The position numbers and the translations under genes are program-made. 64,000 bases of DNA, taken from positions 372,001-436,000 of the forward strand of contig VJWM01000107.1 of the NCBI GenBank assembly GCA_010909165.1, read 5' to 3'. Positions 46,249 through 57,519 of this stretch are shown piece after piece; the first letter of the stretch is position 1, and each line of letters starts with the position of its first letter. The notes below the pieces were generated by a model. It saw only the letters and a program-made list of their open reading frames with translations, was not told where the DNA came from and did not search any database. This DNA is from Anthoceros angustus (lineage: Eukaryota > Streptophyta > Anthocerotopsida > Anthocerotales > Anthocerotaceae).

Positions 46249-47294
46249 ATGTGGGCACCGGCACACTGGACTGGCGCCTCCTATATCTCTGCGGCCACGC
46301 AAAAATGTCAATCTCGGGGCTTGAAATCAAAATGTCTGCCCCGGAGTCTGCGACCGACAGTTCTAGCGCTTTGCACTGGCGAGCAGAGACTGGGGCCAGC
46401 CTATGTACAGTGGAAGGGGGAATGGGATTCTGACGGTGTGGAGCTCGAGAGCAGCCAAGCGGGACTGGGAAATAGCCTCTGTAAGCCGGTCAAGGGTAGG
46501 GCCAGAACATGGGTTGCTGCGCTCCTTCTGTGTCTGGCATTCACATCACAAGATGTGGATGCAGCCTGCGCCTTCACGCTTTTTGGAAGCCCCGCAGAGG
46601 AGAAGGATCCCGTGGAGCCCTTCACGTTGTATGGGAGCGTCCGGTAGGTGTCTCCCCCTTCTCCCACTCTCCGCTCCCGATTGAAACGCACAATGAGAAT
46701 CTGTCCGGCTTGTGCAGTAAGAAGTACCTGATTGAACAGATCGTGGATGGCAAGGTTGTTGCACGGAAGAAAGGATTTACAGCTTCTGTTTGGTGAGTTT
46801 TCCCTACCATTTGCAGGAAAGCCGCCCTTTTAGCGGGGTGTCATTACATCTGGGAGGGTCGGGTTCCACTTACAGATGACCCATTCTCCATGCAGTGTGA
46901 ATGCCTTGGATGCGAGCAAAGAGACACCTGAAGTTGCTGGCTTGCCCGCTGGTCAGAAGGTATGTCCTCCCTGCAGCTGTTTAAGGGGATGCATCCCTAT
47001 CCCGCTGCCGCCAGGGCTAGCAACCGTCCTTTTGGCGTGCAGGTGACTCTCGATGGCAAACCAAGCTGCTTTAAAGGAGTAGGGCCAAGCCGGGACGAGT
47101 CTTGCCGCCCCCCATGCCAGACTGCTTGCACGGCTGCCGTGAAGCAACATGGGATAGAGGTTAAGAAGAGCACTGGCTATACGTTTGATCCCAAAGATGC
47201 GGCAAAAGCTACAGAAGCATGTGCAAGTCAATGCTTTAATGAATGTCCGATCCTCAACAACTTCAGTTTCCATATTGCAAAACTGCCTGGATGA
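46249..47294 (+). CDS. Cys-rich plastid protein with lumen-type targeting, function unknown
   Basis: Four exons: 46249-46643, 46718-46792, 46896-46959, 47043-47294, giving 261 residues. The first part looks like a two-stage plastid signal: a basic Ser-rich stretch, then RARTWVAALLLCLAFTSQ and an Ala-x-Ala-like site at DVDAA, as for thylakoid lumen proteins. The mature part begins with EPFTLYGSVRKKYLIEQI and RKKGFTASVCVNAL, then SCRPPCQTACTAAVKQHG and EACASQCFNEC. About nine Cys residues suggest disulfides or metal binding. I recognise a conserved plant family with this PFTLYG...KKGF...C pattern but cannot give it a function. The first ATG in frame was taken; lumen location is inferred. Confidence 0.75.
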
Positions 47295-47764
47295 CGAAAC
47301 GAACCTGACTTGTGATGTGTTGTGCCGTGTTGGCTGTCGACAGGCACAAAACCAGGCACCTCAATATCTTTCGTAGGTCCAGTGAGGCCCGGGAGATGAA
47401 AAATCTGGATGCTTCATATGCCCTCCTTTCCGAGACAGGCGTGTACTGCAGGTTACTTGCCAAGGGACAAGCTCCGTGACAACAAGTCATACATGAGAGT
47501 GTGGAATCAAGCAGCCGGGAGGCTTTCGTAAGCTAGAATATACACGCAAGGTGGCAGACAGTTCGAGACAAAAACAGGAACTCTCAAAATTGCAGTCTGG
47601 CACGTGAGCGCGCAAGGTGCTGTATGCTGGCCTACCATGTTAGTCAGCCAGATGGTCCAAATAACCAGATTCCGTCTACAGGACCTGCCATGTGATTGCC
47701 TCAGGACAACCTAATCCCGATCCGATTTCGTCACACATGATGTGGAGAGTCACCCGACCGGTTC
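47295..47764. other. Convergent spacer
   Basis: It lies between the stop of the lumen-type gene and the stop of TAF13 and should hold both 3' UTRs. Nothing else is seen. Confidence 0.4.
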
Positions 47765-48184
47765 TTAATCCTCGTTTCCGAGCTTCTCCTCATCCACCTC
47801 GAACGCCTTCCTAGCACGCTTCAACTCCTCGTTCATGGCCAGCAGCTCCTTCACTCTGGCAAACTTGGGAGCATCCTTCCGCACCAGGAACATCAAATCC
47901 TCTGTGGTAAGCTTCCCTCTCCGTGCAGCCACGTCCATGGACTTGTGCATCATGTCAGTGATGTAGTCCACAACGATATCCTCTACCAGCGCCACAGTCT
48001 CTGGAATAGGATCCGGGTCGTCTCCATAACCGTACATCATGAGCCGAAGTTCCTTGGAAAAGAGCCCGCGCTTCCGCTTTAGCGACGGCTCCACAACCTT
48101 GGTTGGTAAGCCCGCCGCCACTGTCACGTTCTGTGCGCCGGAGCCAGCCATAGCCGCCTTCCCCTTGTTCTCGCGCTCCATCAT
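47765..48184 (-). CDS. TAF13: TFIID subunit TAF13
   Basis: A 139-residue single-exon frame. The histone-fold domain is clear: FSKELRLMMYGYGDDPDPIP, ETVALVEDIVVDYITDMMHK, RRGKLTTEDLMFLVRKD and the C-terminal ARVKELLAMNEELKRARKAF. TAF13 pairs with TAF11 in TFIID and contacts TBP at core promoters. Length equals that of other plant TAF13 proteins. Two possible starts exist: MMERENKGK at 48184, or a Met ten residues later. The first 40 residues are not conserved. In plants the gene is often short, so the absence of introns is not suspicious. Confidence 0.93.
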   Translation of the reverse strand: MMERENKGKAAMAGSGAQNVTVAAGLPTKVVEPSLKRKRGLFSKELRLMMYGYGDDPDPIPETVALVEDIVVDYITDMMHKSMDVAARRGKLTTEDLMFLVRKDAPKFARVKELLAMNEELKRARKAFEVDEEKLGNED

Positions 48185-48659
48185 CCTTGGGGCTAATAAA
48201 ACCTAATTACATACACCATAATTCTCGCCAATATTCGTCCCAACCCTTCACCTGGACGATCGATTTTGCTTCGAAATTCCCTGGAAGGAGGTAGACTAGT
48301 ACCTAGGTAGTGTTCACAACGAAAGGCCTCCGTCCTTCATATTTAAAAAAGATGCTGCTGTCTCAGAAACGTGCACGGTGGCGATGTTATGCCGATTGGG
48401 CATTGGGCAGGGCACTTCCGTTCGGGTCCTTGGAAAGAAAGGAACGCCATAATTTTAAAATAAGAATTTCATGCGTTAAAACAGAAATTTCAAACGCAAA
48501 AACAGAAATTTCAAGCGCTGGAGACAGCTTGGGGAAAGGGATTTTAATGTTTCTCAATTCTCGAGCTGCTTCTACTACGAAGTTTCTGAAGTCCAAAGGT
48601 TGTGGATAGCTTCCAAAAATTTTGGCATGGAACCAGCTCAAACCCTCTTCAGCTCATGT
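48185..48659. other. Upstream region of TAF13, no gene seen
   Basis: It contains the TAF13 promoter and, at 48455-48520, a short imperfect repeat of GAAATTTCAAGCG/GAAATTTCAAACG. No coding feature is recognised. Confidence 0.4.
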
Positions 48660-49030
48660 GGTTCGAGGTGAAGTAAGCTTCTTGTTGAAGCACACGCGAA
48701 GTTTCCTCACATGTTGTATAGGCTCTGACAAGTTTGCCACCAGGTCCAGTGTAGGGTGGTGGTGATTTGTTGCCAAGACTGGGTGTAGGTCTTCCCCAGA
48801 TATATACTAGACTCTCCTCCATGTCACTGGAATGGTGGGAATGTCTGAAGTGGAGTTTAGTCCCTGACATGTTTTGGTGCTTAACGTTCAAGCTGCTCCT
48901 CTCTCCAGTGCTAGCTAACTTCATTGCTTCCTGAAGCAGGAGGAGCGGTAGTGCAGGAATTCTTTGACATTGCAACGATTGATATTTGCTTGCATCGCGA
49001 TTTGTAAAACTCGGCGACCAGCAGTGGGAA
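48660..49030 (-). repeat. Dispersed repeat family R, copy c
   Basis: The minus strand carries AAACATGTCAGGGACTAAACT, GACATGGAGGAGAGTCTAGTA, ACACCCAGTC and GTGGCAAACTTGTCAGAGCC in the same order as copies a and b, but it is more diverged and lacks both the MITE and the minisatellite. Confidence 0.75.
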
Positions 49031-52000
49031 AACAAGACTAGGTCGGACGCTTGTCGCTGACTTAGCTTGAGAACTCTTATTTAGACTGATTGACCTAATA
49101 AATAACTCCTTTCAAAAATACGTGGACATTTATGTAAAAACAAGAGAAGAAAATCTCATCTGTCCCCGAGAAAAACTAGGGAACAAATGCACCATGCCAA
49201 TGGGGCTAACCCCGCGATCGCTCATCTTGAAACTACCTCCGGTGTGAAAAATTTCGGGGTAGGATATGAACGGAAGAATTCAAGATGAGCCTACCTCTAT
49301 GAACAGAAGAATTCAAGAGGAGACTACCTCCAGTGTGAAAAATTCGGGGTCGGGATATAAACGAAAAAATTTCGGGGTAAACAAACATCATAATTTTTGA
49401 AGGGGATGAATAATCTCGAAGGGGGTTTTCCGTAAATAATCTCTGAAGGGGGTTTTGTATGGGCCCTAAAACAGCGTTTTTAAGGCATTCCGAAAACATC
49501 TCCGAAAAAATGTTGCCCACTAAAGTTCCTACTTTCCATCCAAAGAATGCCTAATGGTGGTTGCAAACTCGAACCTATGGGATTAATGCAAAGTAGAAAC
49601 AGTAAGGAAGGCCGTTCTTGCCGGGAAGGGACTACTGTAAATTCAGTTTTGGGAGAAAATGTGGTTTAGTAAGGACACAACAAAAGCCACGGTATTTCCA
49701 AAACACAAGAATATCTGAACAAGACGACAACATTCACTGGGACCCGGGACAAACCGTGATTTCAGTGTCACTCATCACCAGAGTTCAATCCTTCGTTATC
49801 ACTTGGTCCAGCATCTCCAGCATTGTCATCACTATCTGTAGCGACACTTTGACTCGCAGGCTGTATGAAGCCGCGCAACTCGCAGAGCTTATCCCTTATC
49901 GCTTTTTTGTCCACCGCATACATATGTTTCCGTGCGTTCAACACAAACCCATAATAAAGGATGGCTGTTTTATTCACAAATACCTCCTGTATGTTTTTTG
50001 GGTAATGGACCTTATTCCCTTTTTTCCTCGGCATCAGACTAGATGGGTTGGTACTCTGACGAACTATGTATTCCTACACATATCTCCTTTCGTACGCATC
50101 TGTGTGCTCGGTCCGATACCAGTGGATAAGAAAGTGAGGTCGTGGTGCATCTAGCAGCGTCAATGACTCTCCCAATCCGAGAATGGCTCATGCGTGTCCA
50201 TAGTGCGGCCGCGAAACATCCCTTCCGGATTTCCATTATGTCCCCATTTATCCGCCATTCCACTGTTGCCTTCCGGCATTTTGATATGCCCCAAGTACAT
50301 ATCACGCGTGGGAGGTCCTCAATAATGCCTCATCTAGCAAAGCTTCATCCGCACTTGAAGTGGTCGGTGTATGATCCACTTACGCGTGAAAACCACTTAC
50401 CAAGGGCCGTAGCACTAGCCCAATGTTATTCTCCACAATGATAGCAATCCCTTGGTCCACCCAAAAGGCTTCCCACCACTTGTACTCTTCAAGGTCACCT
50501 ATGGACGCAAATCTTTTAACCCTTCCAAAGAAAATGGGCCACACCTTCCATCGGTGATAGGATACACGTTCCTTCTTGTCCCCCTAGCTTCACCGCATGC
50601 ACCGTAGATGGTGGTAAGGAGGCGCCCTCCCTCCCACCGTCGATGCGTAGTGGGGCGGGCCTCCCCTAGTACACCACCCCGCCCTACCCATGGGCGCCGG
50701 CCGGTCGGCGCCCTCCCCATGGGCTCCTCATAGGTTATCTTTAAGAAAATGAATATTTAGGGGCTCAAGAGTCTTGCAACTTGGGATCGTTGGTCAAGTG
50801 CTTGGGAAAAAGATGTAGTAATAAGTAGGTTCCGTGTTTGAAACCCATATCTTCGTAATAACTCAACTTTGTTGATTTTAAGGATGCTTGCATGGGCGCA
50901 TGGGCAACCAACTTTGTTCATTTTAAGGACGCTGGCTTTGCCTTAAAGCCCAAGTAGTTGCATTGAGTGCCAGAAAGTTAAAGACCACGATTGGCGAGCT
51001 TTTGGATGAGGGTCAGCAGACCCTAAATGTTGTGTGGCAGTCGACGCCGTCCGAAGCTTAGCCCAAGAATTATACTAATGAATACGAGCAAGCATTGGAG
51101 GAGAATGACTTTGTGAGAGGATATGGACCGCCTTGAATTTGGTGGTGGTCCTTGACTCGATGTCGGCAAGGCATAGGCAGAGTCGGCCGCACTCTTGAAT
51201 GACTATTGTTGATGCTGATGACCACTTCCTCCTTTAGCAGTTGTTTGTTGCAATGTTCTCACGACCACTGAAATGAGACTCCCACTAGTACATGATTGTT
51301 TTCATTGTGTTCCACCACTTGAAAGTAAAAGTTTTCAGTTATAATAAACATATGAAAATGGCAGCCCTCTATGCATTCTACAAAAATGCAGACGGGCCCA
51401 CACCCTATTGTGCTCTAGTTCTGGAGTGTAGACTTGAAAGTGCGTCTTTTATCAAAGGTATGGGCTCAGAAAGGGTGTGCGCATTATCAAAGTAGGGCAG
51501 ATATGCTGATGCAGGAAGGGTGTACATCGTGACAAGGGGGTGCTGTCTCGATCGAAGGGGGTTACTATATTCCGCCCTTCAAAAATTATCATGTTAATAA
51601 CGTCTGTGTAGAAAGAGGTTTCTCCTGAAACCCCTTTTTGCACACGGACGTGGCTGGACCCCTTTTTGCACATGACAAAAATCCACACTATAATTAGCCT
51701 TTTTGGTATTTCTCTAGAGACTTGTCACCTGCAAACTTTACAATAATTGTTGTGATGCACTTTATTCGAGATTGTACATTGCAAGTATGAGGCAAAAACC
51801 TAAAGTCCCATTCTCGATCGGCTTTTTCTTTCAAACTGGACACAGAATTTGTGTGCAAACTTGTGCGTGTCGTTGGTAGGGATATGAAAAGGAAAAATTT
51901 CGAGGGAGGCATATGAAAAGGAAGAAATTTGGGGTAGGGATATGAAAAGGCCTTACTACCATAGCGGTCGAAGATGTCGCATCTTAGCGTTTGCTGACGT

Positions 52001-52050
52001 CCTCTTCACTGCGTTTGCCAATATCCTTTGCAGAGTGATTAGATACCCTT
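49031..52050. repeat. Transposon-like remnants and decayed repeats
   Basis: No intact gene is present. At 49146-49225 a TCTCATCTGTCCCCGAG...GGGGCTAACCCC block resembles the retroelement tail at 1575-1650. At 49240-49390 a unit with CTACCTCC.GTGTGAAAAATT and GAAGAATTCAAGA repeats. On the minus strand 49768-50305 holds two adjacent open frames (88 residues each, different frames) with an acidic SDDNAGDAGPSD tail; they could be a broken transposase-like gene, but I cannot name it. At 51880-51950 GGATATGAAAAGG repeats three times. Confidence 0.4.
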
Positions 52051-52051
52051 G

Positions 52052-52345
52052 CATGAAGAAAGCCATACTACAAGAAGAGACCAACCCCATTCTTGGGTTG
52101 TGGAAGCCTTGTGACAAGCCTTGACGAACCTAGAAACCTTGCATAAGCCCATGAAGAAAGCCACACTACAAGAAGAGACCAACGCCATTCTTGGATTGTG
52201 GAAGCCTTGGTACAAGCCTTGAGAACCTAGAAACCTTGCGTAAGCCCATGAAGAAAGCCACACTACAAGAAGAGACCAACCCCATTCTTGGGTTGTGGAA
52301 GCCTTGATACAAGCCTTGACGAACCTAAAAACCTTGCATAAGCCT
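52052..52345 (+). repeat. Tandem array, 98 bp x 3
   Basis: Units starting CATGAAGAAAGCCA at 52052, 52150 and 52248 share ACTACAAGAAGAGACCAAC, TTGTGGAAGCCTTG and AAACCTTGC.TAAGCC, with about 95 percent identity by eye. Confidence 0.92.
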
Positions 52346-52353
52346 TGTCGAAT

Positions 52354-52550
52354 CTAGAGAAATCTTTGCCCATAGCCTGTGAGACTCAATCTTTGCCCAT
52401 GGCACGTGAGTCTCGATCTTTGCTCATGGCCGGTGAGTCTCCGATGGCAAGCGGATGTAAAGGGATGAAAGTGCGGATGTAAGGGGATGAAAGTGTCCGT
52501 GAGTCTCGATGGCAAGCGGATGAAAGTGGATGAAAGTGTGGCCATCCACT
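52354..52550 (+). repeat. Short degenerate repeats
   Basis: ATCTTTGC(C/T)CATGGC..GTGAGTCTC occurs three times at about 52385-52440, followed by four copies of GCGGATG.AA.GGATGAAAGTG. Noncoding. Confidence 0.6.
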
Positions 52551-52657
52551 CCTTTCAATAATTTGGAAGTACTGCTTTGGAAGTATTGGCACAACGACAT
52601 GAGGTTTAGGTGTGTTTAAAGTACGGTTGACCAGTGCCCTTGCTGACACTGTTCAAC

Positions 52658-52890
52658 GTAGGTAGTCATCTGCAGTGGAGTAGATTGGAGTGTAGGTAAG
52701 CATTTACATTTGATGATGTGAGGTAGGTAGTCATCTGCAGTGGAGTAGACTGAAATAGAGGTAAGCGTTTATATTTGATGATGTGAGCTAAGACCCTTAC
52801 AGGCCCCAATGATCCAAGGTGGGAACGAGCTACTTCTTCCCCTTACAGGCCCCAATGATCCAAGGTGGGAACGAGCTACTTCTTCTTATA
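52658..52890 (+). repeat. Two adjacent tandem duplications
   Basis: GTAGGTAGTCATCTGCAGTG...TTTGATGATGTGAG occurs at about 52660 and 52726 (period about 66). Directly after it, CCTTACAGGCCCCAATGATC continuing to GAGCTACTTCTTC occurs twice with a period of about 46, apparently without mismatch. Confidence 0.85.
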
Positions 52891-53226
52891 TGACCTGAGA
52901 ACCCACGTCAGTTTGTGCTAGAAGAAGAAGAATTTTATTTAAGTCCACTAAGGACAAATTTCCTTGACAACTTGTATCATGGTGTGGTTAAGCTGCTTGC
53001 ACCAAGGGCATCCATTTCCTTTAGGCACCCCATCTAAGTACCGATCCAAGCGCGGGATGCTTAATAACGACGTTCTTATAAATGTGTGTCCATTTGGTCT
53101 TAGCGAATTGGACAGGGTGTTCGCTGGTAACTAATTTCGGTTAACCTCAGTCCGGCACGTTATGCTTTGTCGCTCTAAGACGCTGTTGTTCTGCACATCG
53201 GCTTGTCGAGTATGTCTCCTCACGGG

Positions 53227-53361
53227 GCACTCGCAAAACGAGAACGGTGTTTCTCCGTGCCAGAGCACAAGGCAATTACAAAACGAGACCGGTGTATCTA
53301 CGTGCCAGGGCACAAGGCACTCACAAAAGGAGACCAGTGCTTCTACGTGCCAGAGCACAAA
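53227..53361 (+). repeat. 45-bp x 3 tandem repeat, in frame
   Basis: Three 45-base units start GGCACTC/GGCAATT and end GTGCCAGAGCACAA. The period is a multiple of three, and one plus-strand frame (53203-53397) reads through all units as 15-residue repeats ending VPEHKA. No known protein matches, so coding is not claimed. Confidence 0.85.
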
Positions 53362-53571
53362 GCAGTGTGGGATTACACCACCTGCCCCCACCAATGATAT
53401 CCAAAGTGTGATTCGCTTACATGTGGAGTAGGACCAGACTTCACGGGAACGGGCCCTTAAACGCTATGAGGAATTACGATATGAATGCATTCACATGTAC
53501 AACTCTCTTACAAACGAAGATAAAAATGCCCCCTCTAATGTACAACAACCTTACAAGACCCCCGGCATGCT

Positions 53572-55648
53572 TCACACACCAACAGGAGCTGGCACTCGAG
53601 GACTCACCCTGTTTTGGCTGGGGATCTCAGTATACTCCGAGAGAATCGCTCTGAACTCATCTCCCGTCATGGTCTCCTTCTCAAGCAGAACCTCCACGAT
53701 CTTGTCGATGGCCGCGCGGTTATTCCGGATGTGGGACAAAGCCACCTGGTACGCTTTATCGGAGATGGACTTGACAGCCTGGTCGATATCCTCTGCCAGC
53801 TTCTCCGACATGGAGTTCCTGGCCATCATCCGCATGATCATGTCACCACCTTGCACAGAAGGGTCCATCAAAGCCCAGGGCCCAATGTCAGACATCCCGA
53901 ACACCGTCACCATCTGCTTGGCCATGGAGGTGACCTGCTGCAAGTCACTGGACGCGCCAGTGGTGACCTCAGCATCCCCAAACACAATCTCCTCAGCAGC
54001 CCTGCCTCCCAAAGCGCCCACTATCCTGGCAAAAATCTGCTGCTTGGAAATGAGCGTGGGATCCTCTCCGGGGATGAACCACGTCAACCCCCTGGCCTGG
54101 CCGCGGGGAATGAGAGTCACCTTCTGCACAGCATCATGCCCGGGAGTCAGAGTCCCGCACACAGCATGCCCCACTTCATGGTACGCAACCAGACTCTTGC
54201 TCTTGCCATCCGTCATCACAGTCCCTTCCATCCCGGCCACAATCCTATCAATAGAGTCATCAATCTCCTTAGCGGAAATGGCCGACTTCCCCCTCCGCCC
54301 AGTCAGAATAGCAGCCTCATTCAACAGGTTGGCCAAATCAGCTCCACTAAACCCCGGCGTCCTCATAGCAATAATGTCCAACGAGACGTCGTCCTCGAAC
54401 TTCTTGTTGCTGGCATGCACCTTGAGGATCTCCGTCCTCCCCCTCACATCCGGCACGTCCACAGTCACCTGCCGGTCGAACCGCCCAGGCCGGAGCAGAG
54501 CAGCATCCAGAATGTCAGCCCTGTTGGTGGCCGCAATCACGATAATCCCAGTATTCCCCTCAAACCCATCCATCTCCGTGAGCAGCTGGTTCAGAGTCTG
54601 CTCCCGCTCATCATTCCCACCCCCAATCCCAGTCCCCCGCTGCCTCCCCACAGCATCAATCTCGTCCACAAACACGATGCAAGGCGCGTTCTCCTTCGCC
54701 TTCTTGAACAAATCCCGCACCCGGGACGCGCCCACTCCCACAAACATCTCCACAAACTCAGACCCGGAGATGGAGAAAAATGGCACTCCAGCCTCCCCGG
54801 CAATGGCCTTCGCAAGCAGCGTCTTCCCGGTCCCGGGCGGACCCACCAGCAGCACCCCCTTGGGGATCCTGGCACCCACGGCCGTAAACCTCTCGGGCCG
54901 CTTCAGGAACTCCACCACCTCCATGAAGTCCTGCTTGGCCTCGTCCACGCCCGCCACATCCTCGAAGGTGACCCCCGTGTTGGGCTCCATCTGGAACTTG
55001 GCCTTGCTCTTCCCGAAGGCCAGCGGGTTCCCGGGCCCCCCCGGCCCGCCCATCCCGCCCTGCGAGCGGCGGGAGAGGAAGAAGAGCCCGCCCACCAGCA
55101 GCAAAGGGAACGCCAGGTTCCCGATCAGATTGAGCAGCACCGCCCCCGAGTCCTCCTGCGGGTTGTGCGCCGCGAAGTCGATGTTCTTCTCCCGGAACTT
55201 GGAGAGCAGCTCCTGGCTCAGCCCCGGGAGCTGCACCCGCACCCTCTGCACCCGGTTACCCAGCTCGGGGGACACCGCCTCCACGATGGCGATCGTCCCG
55301 TTCTCGTACAGGTCCACCTTCTTCACCCGGTCCATGTCCAGGTACTCCAGGAACCTGGAGTAGGACATGCGGGAGGAGGCCACCCCCTGCTCCTCAGCCG
55401 CCATGGCCGGCCGCCCCCCAAAGGCTGCCGCCAGCCCCGCCGCCCCGCCATGGCCTTCATCAGCCCCGCCTTTGGGGCGAGGCAACGGAAGCTCCTCCCT
55501 GCAGCACCTGCTGCTCTGCCTCCGCCCCGCATGTCGCCGGGCGGTGGGCGCCTGCCGATGCCACCACCCCCAGCCTTTGATCCGAATGCGCCACCACCCG
55601 GGCCGAGGACGGGATGAGAATGGACGAAGTGCCCACCACGGCCGCCAT
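53572..55648 (-). CDS. FTSH2: FtsH protease, plastid FTSH2/VAR2 type, transit region frame-broken
   Basis: From [17 protein letters not shown] (ATG at 55368) to TGA at 53572 the frame is open and near identical to type B plastid FtsH, the thylakoid AAA+ metalloprotease that degrades damaged photosystem II D1. Motifs are [13 protein letters not shown] (Walker A), [15 protein letters not shown] (Walker B), [11 protein letters not shown] (arginine finger region) and HEVGH for zinc, with D further on. Before it lies [20 protein letters not shown], a lumen-type cleavage region. The transit peptide start [19 protein letters not shown] (ATG 55648) is in another frame. At least one, probably two, single-base shifts lie between 55430 and 55490 in C/G runs. 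No introns occur, which is unusual beside intron-rich genes. Confidence 0.92.
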
Positions 55649-55945
55649 CTCCCCTGCCCCGGTGCGCAATGCGGCGAAGAGCGGCTGCGAAAACTGAGAA
55701 GTGGGTCTTGCGCTACGCAATGCACCAAACCAGGATCAGCTGCTGCGATCAAAGCGCTGCCTCTCACAGCCCTGCAAATGCAGACGATACAAGACGGGAC
55801 GAGACGACTCGTATCGTCTCCGCCACGACACACGAGCTTAGGGCTTTGCCCTCAGAGACCGGATGCGGAACAAGTGGCTGGCCTGCGCTCGTCTACGTGG
55901 CGATGCGCACCACACTACCCCGTCGCATTGGCGCGTACATCAACC
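55649..55945. other. Divergent upstream region of FtsH
   Basis: The region contains a GACGATACAAGACGGGACGAGACGACTCG stretch of short related words. No gene is visible. It ends at the left border of the tandem duplication. Confidence 0.4.
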
Positions 55946-56351
55946 GGTTTCCACACGCTGAGCAAAACCTCCATGGCCGTGAAAACAGCAAGGTTATCGT
56001 CTTCACGTAACAACCACACGCATTTGGCGTGTATTATTCTGGGAGACGGAATTCGGGAAGAATCGCAAATAGGGCATAATCGTAAATAGGGAAGAAAGAG
56101 CCGATTACTGACAGCTGATTTGAGACAGGAGAAACCGATGAGAATTCATTCTTTATCGCATTACAGACGGTGAAGCAAGCGGTGGCATTTGGTGTCTATG
56201 AATGTGTGACAGTCGTTGGTGCTTCCGCCCCAGCTGGCTGTTGGTGAAAGAGCGTTGATCCAGAGATAAAGCGTGGATCGAGCTTGCAACGCTGGATGTA
56301 GAGCGAGTGCACAGATTTAGGGTTAACTCGGAGGGAGATGGAGTGGGTGGG

Positions 56352-57519
56352 ATGGGTCGGGTGCGCCCTGGGGTGGTTATTGCAGGGCTGGTGGGGGCTG
56401 TGTGGGTGCTGCGGGTGCCCGCTGCGGTGCACATCCCTGTGAAGGGCAGGCATGTTTTATCACGGGAGGGTCGAGTGGCATCAGGTTGGCCTTAGCACAT
56501 CTTGTGGTTAATGAAGGAGCTGCCAAGGTTTCTCTCTTGGCGCGCACTGAGGCTAAGCTGGAGGAAGCTCGGGAGGCCATAGAGAAGGCCACGGGCCACA
56601 AGGTGCACATTTTCAGTGCGGATGTCAAGGATTATGGCAGCACAGCCAAGGCATTGGCAGCGGCGGGTAGCGTGGATGTTTTGATTTGTTCTCATGGGGT
56701 GTCCATCCCTTGCATATTTGAGGAGTCGTCCTTGGAGGCGATCAACCATCAGGTTGACACCGTGCTCAAGGGCAATATTCATGTCATCAAGGCTGCGATC
56801 CCAGGAATGAAGCAAGGCGAGAAGGGCAGGGACAGGCAGCATCCCACCAGTATCTGCATTATCTCTTCTCAAGCTGGCCAGGTGTGCTACGTGTTGTGTT
56901 GCTTCAGAACCCTAACCTTGCTTCTTGCATTACCCCATGCACGGCCTGCAGTTGATTTGTGAGGTGTTGCTCAAAGTGCAGACCGGAGTGTATGGCTTTG
57001 CTCCTTATGCGGCTGCCAAGTTCGGACTACGGGGCCTGGCTGAAGTGCTGCAGCAGGAGCTCTTCCCTCACAATATCCGAGTCTCTCTCGCCTTTCCTCC
57101 TGACACCCTAACTCCTGGATTTGAAGAAGGTATGGTCTGCAGTGCCCGATCCTGCTTTCTCATGCCACCTAATTGTCACCTCGCTCCGGACTCTCACATC
57201 CTGGCCTACCCTGTTGGCAGAGAGCAAGACCAAACCAGAGGTGTCTGCGCTGATATCCAAATCTTCCACATGCATGCTACCAGAAGTCGTTGCCAGAAGG
57301 ATCCTGGGTGGCTTGAAAGCCGGGAGATTCCTCATCTCCTGCAATCTTGACGGGTTTGCCTTATCGCTGGCCACCGCCGGGCTCTCTCCACACACCACTT
57401 TCTCCCAGGGTTGTCTGGAAGTGTTTCTGGGAGGCGTAATGCGCCTGGTGGCCATGACCTTTCTCAGGGACTGGTACAACGTCATCGACAAGTGGCACAG
57501 AAAGCAGCAGACCGCGTGA
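56352..57519 (+). CDS. TSC10: 3-ketodihydrosphingosine reductase (TSC10-like), copy 1
   Basis: Exons 56352-56881, 56982-57129 and 57221-57519. The enzyme is a short-chain dehydrogenase of the ER that reduces 3-ketosphinganine with NADPH in sphingolipid synthesis. Visible are an N-terminal hydrophobic anchor (GVVIAGLVGAVWVLRV), FITGGSSGIRLALAHL (cofactor motif, where the third Gly is Arg), SADVKDYG, ISSQAGQ, the catalytic PYAAAKFGL (YxxxK), FPPDTLTPGFEEES and a C-terminal hydrophobic part ending FLRDWYNVIDKWH. One base is missing near 56456 in GTTTTATC, which breaks the frame between the anchor and the cofactor motif. The rest is open to TGA. Real pseudogenisation or a homopolymer sequencing error are both possible. 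Confidence 0.88.

Noticed and set aside
28113-48184. A linked proteostasis cluster (UPL7, PI31, with FtsH further on)
   Set aside because: The genes are far apart, on different strands and separated by unrelated loci and repeats; such adjacency is expected by chance in plants.
53203-53397. Protein made of 15-residue repeats
   Set aside because: The frame is kept only because the unit is 45 bp; there is no conserved start context, domain or flanking exon.
53495-55617. Two very long plus-strand open frames (622 and 667 residues)
   Set aside because: They lie exactly opposite the conserved FtsH coding sequence and are a by-product of its GC-rich codon use; the translations are low-complexity Pro/His/Arg-rich.
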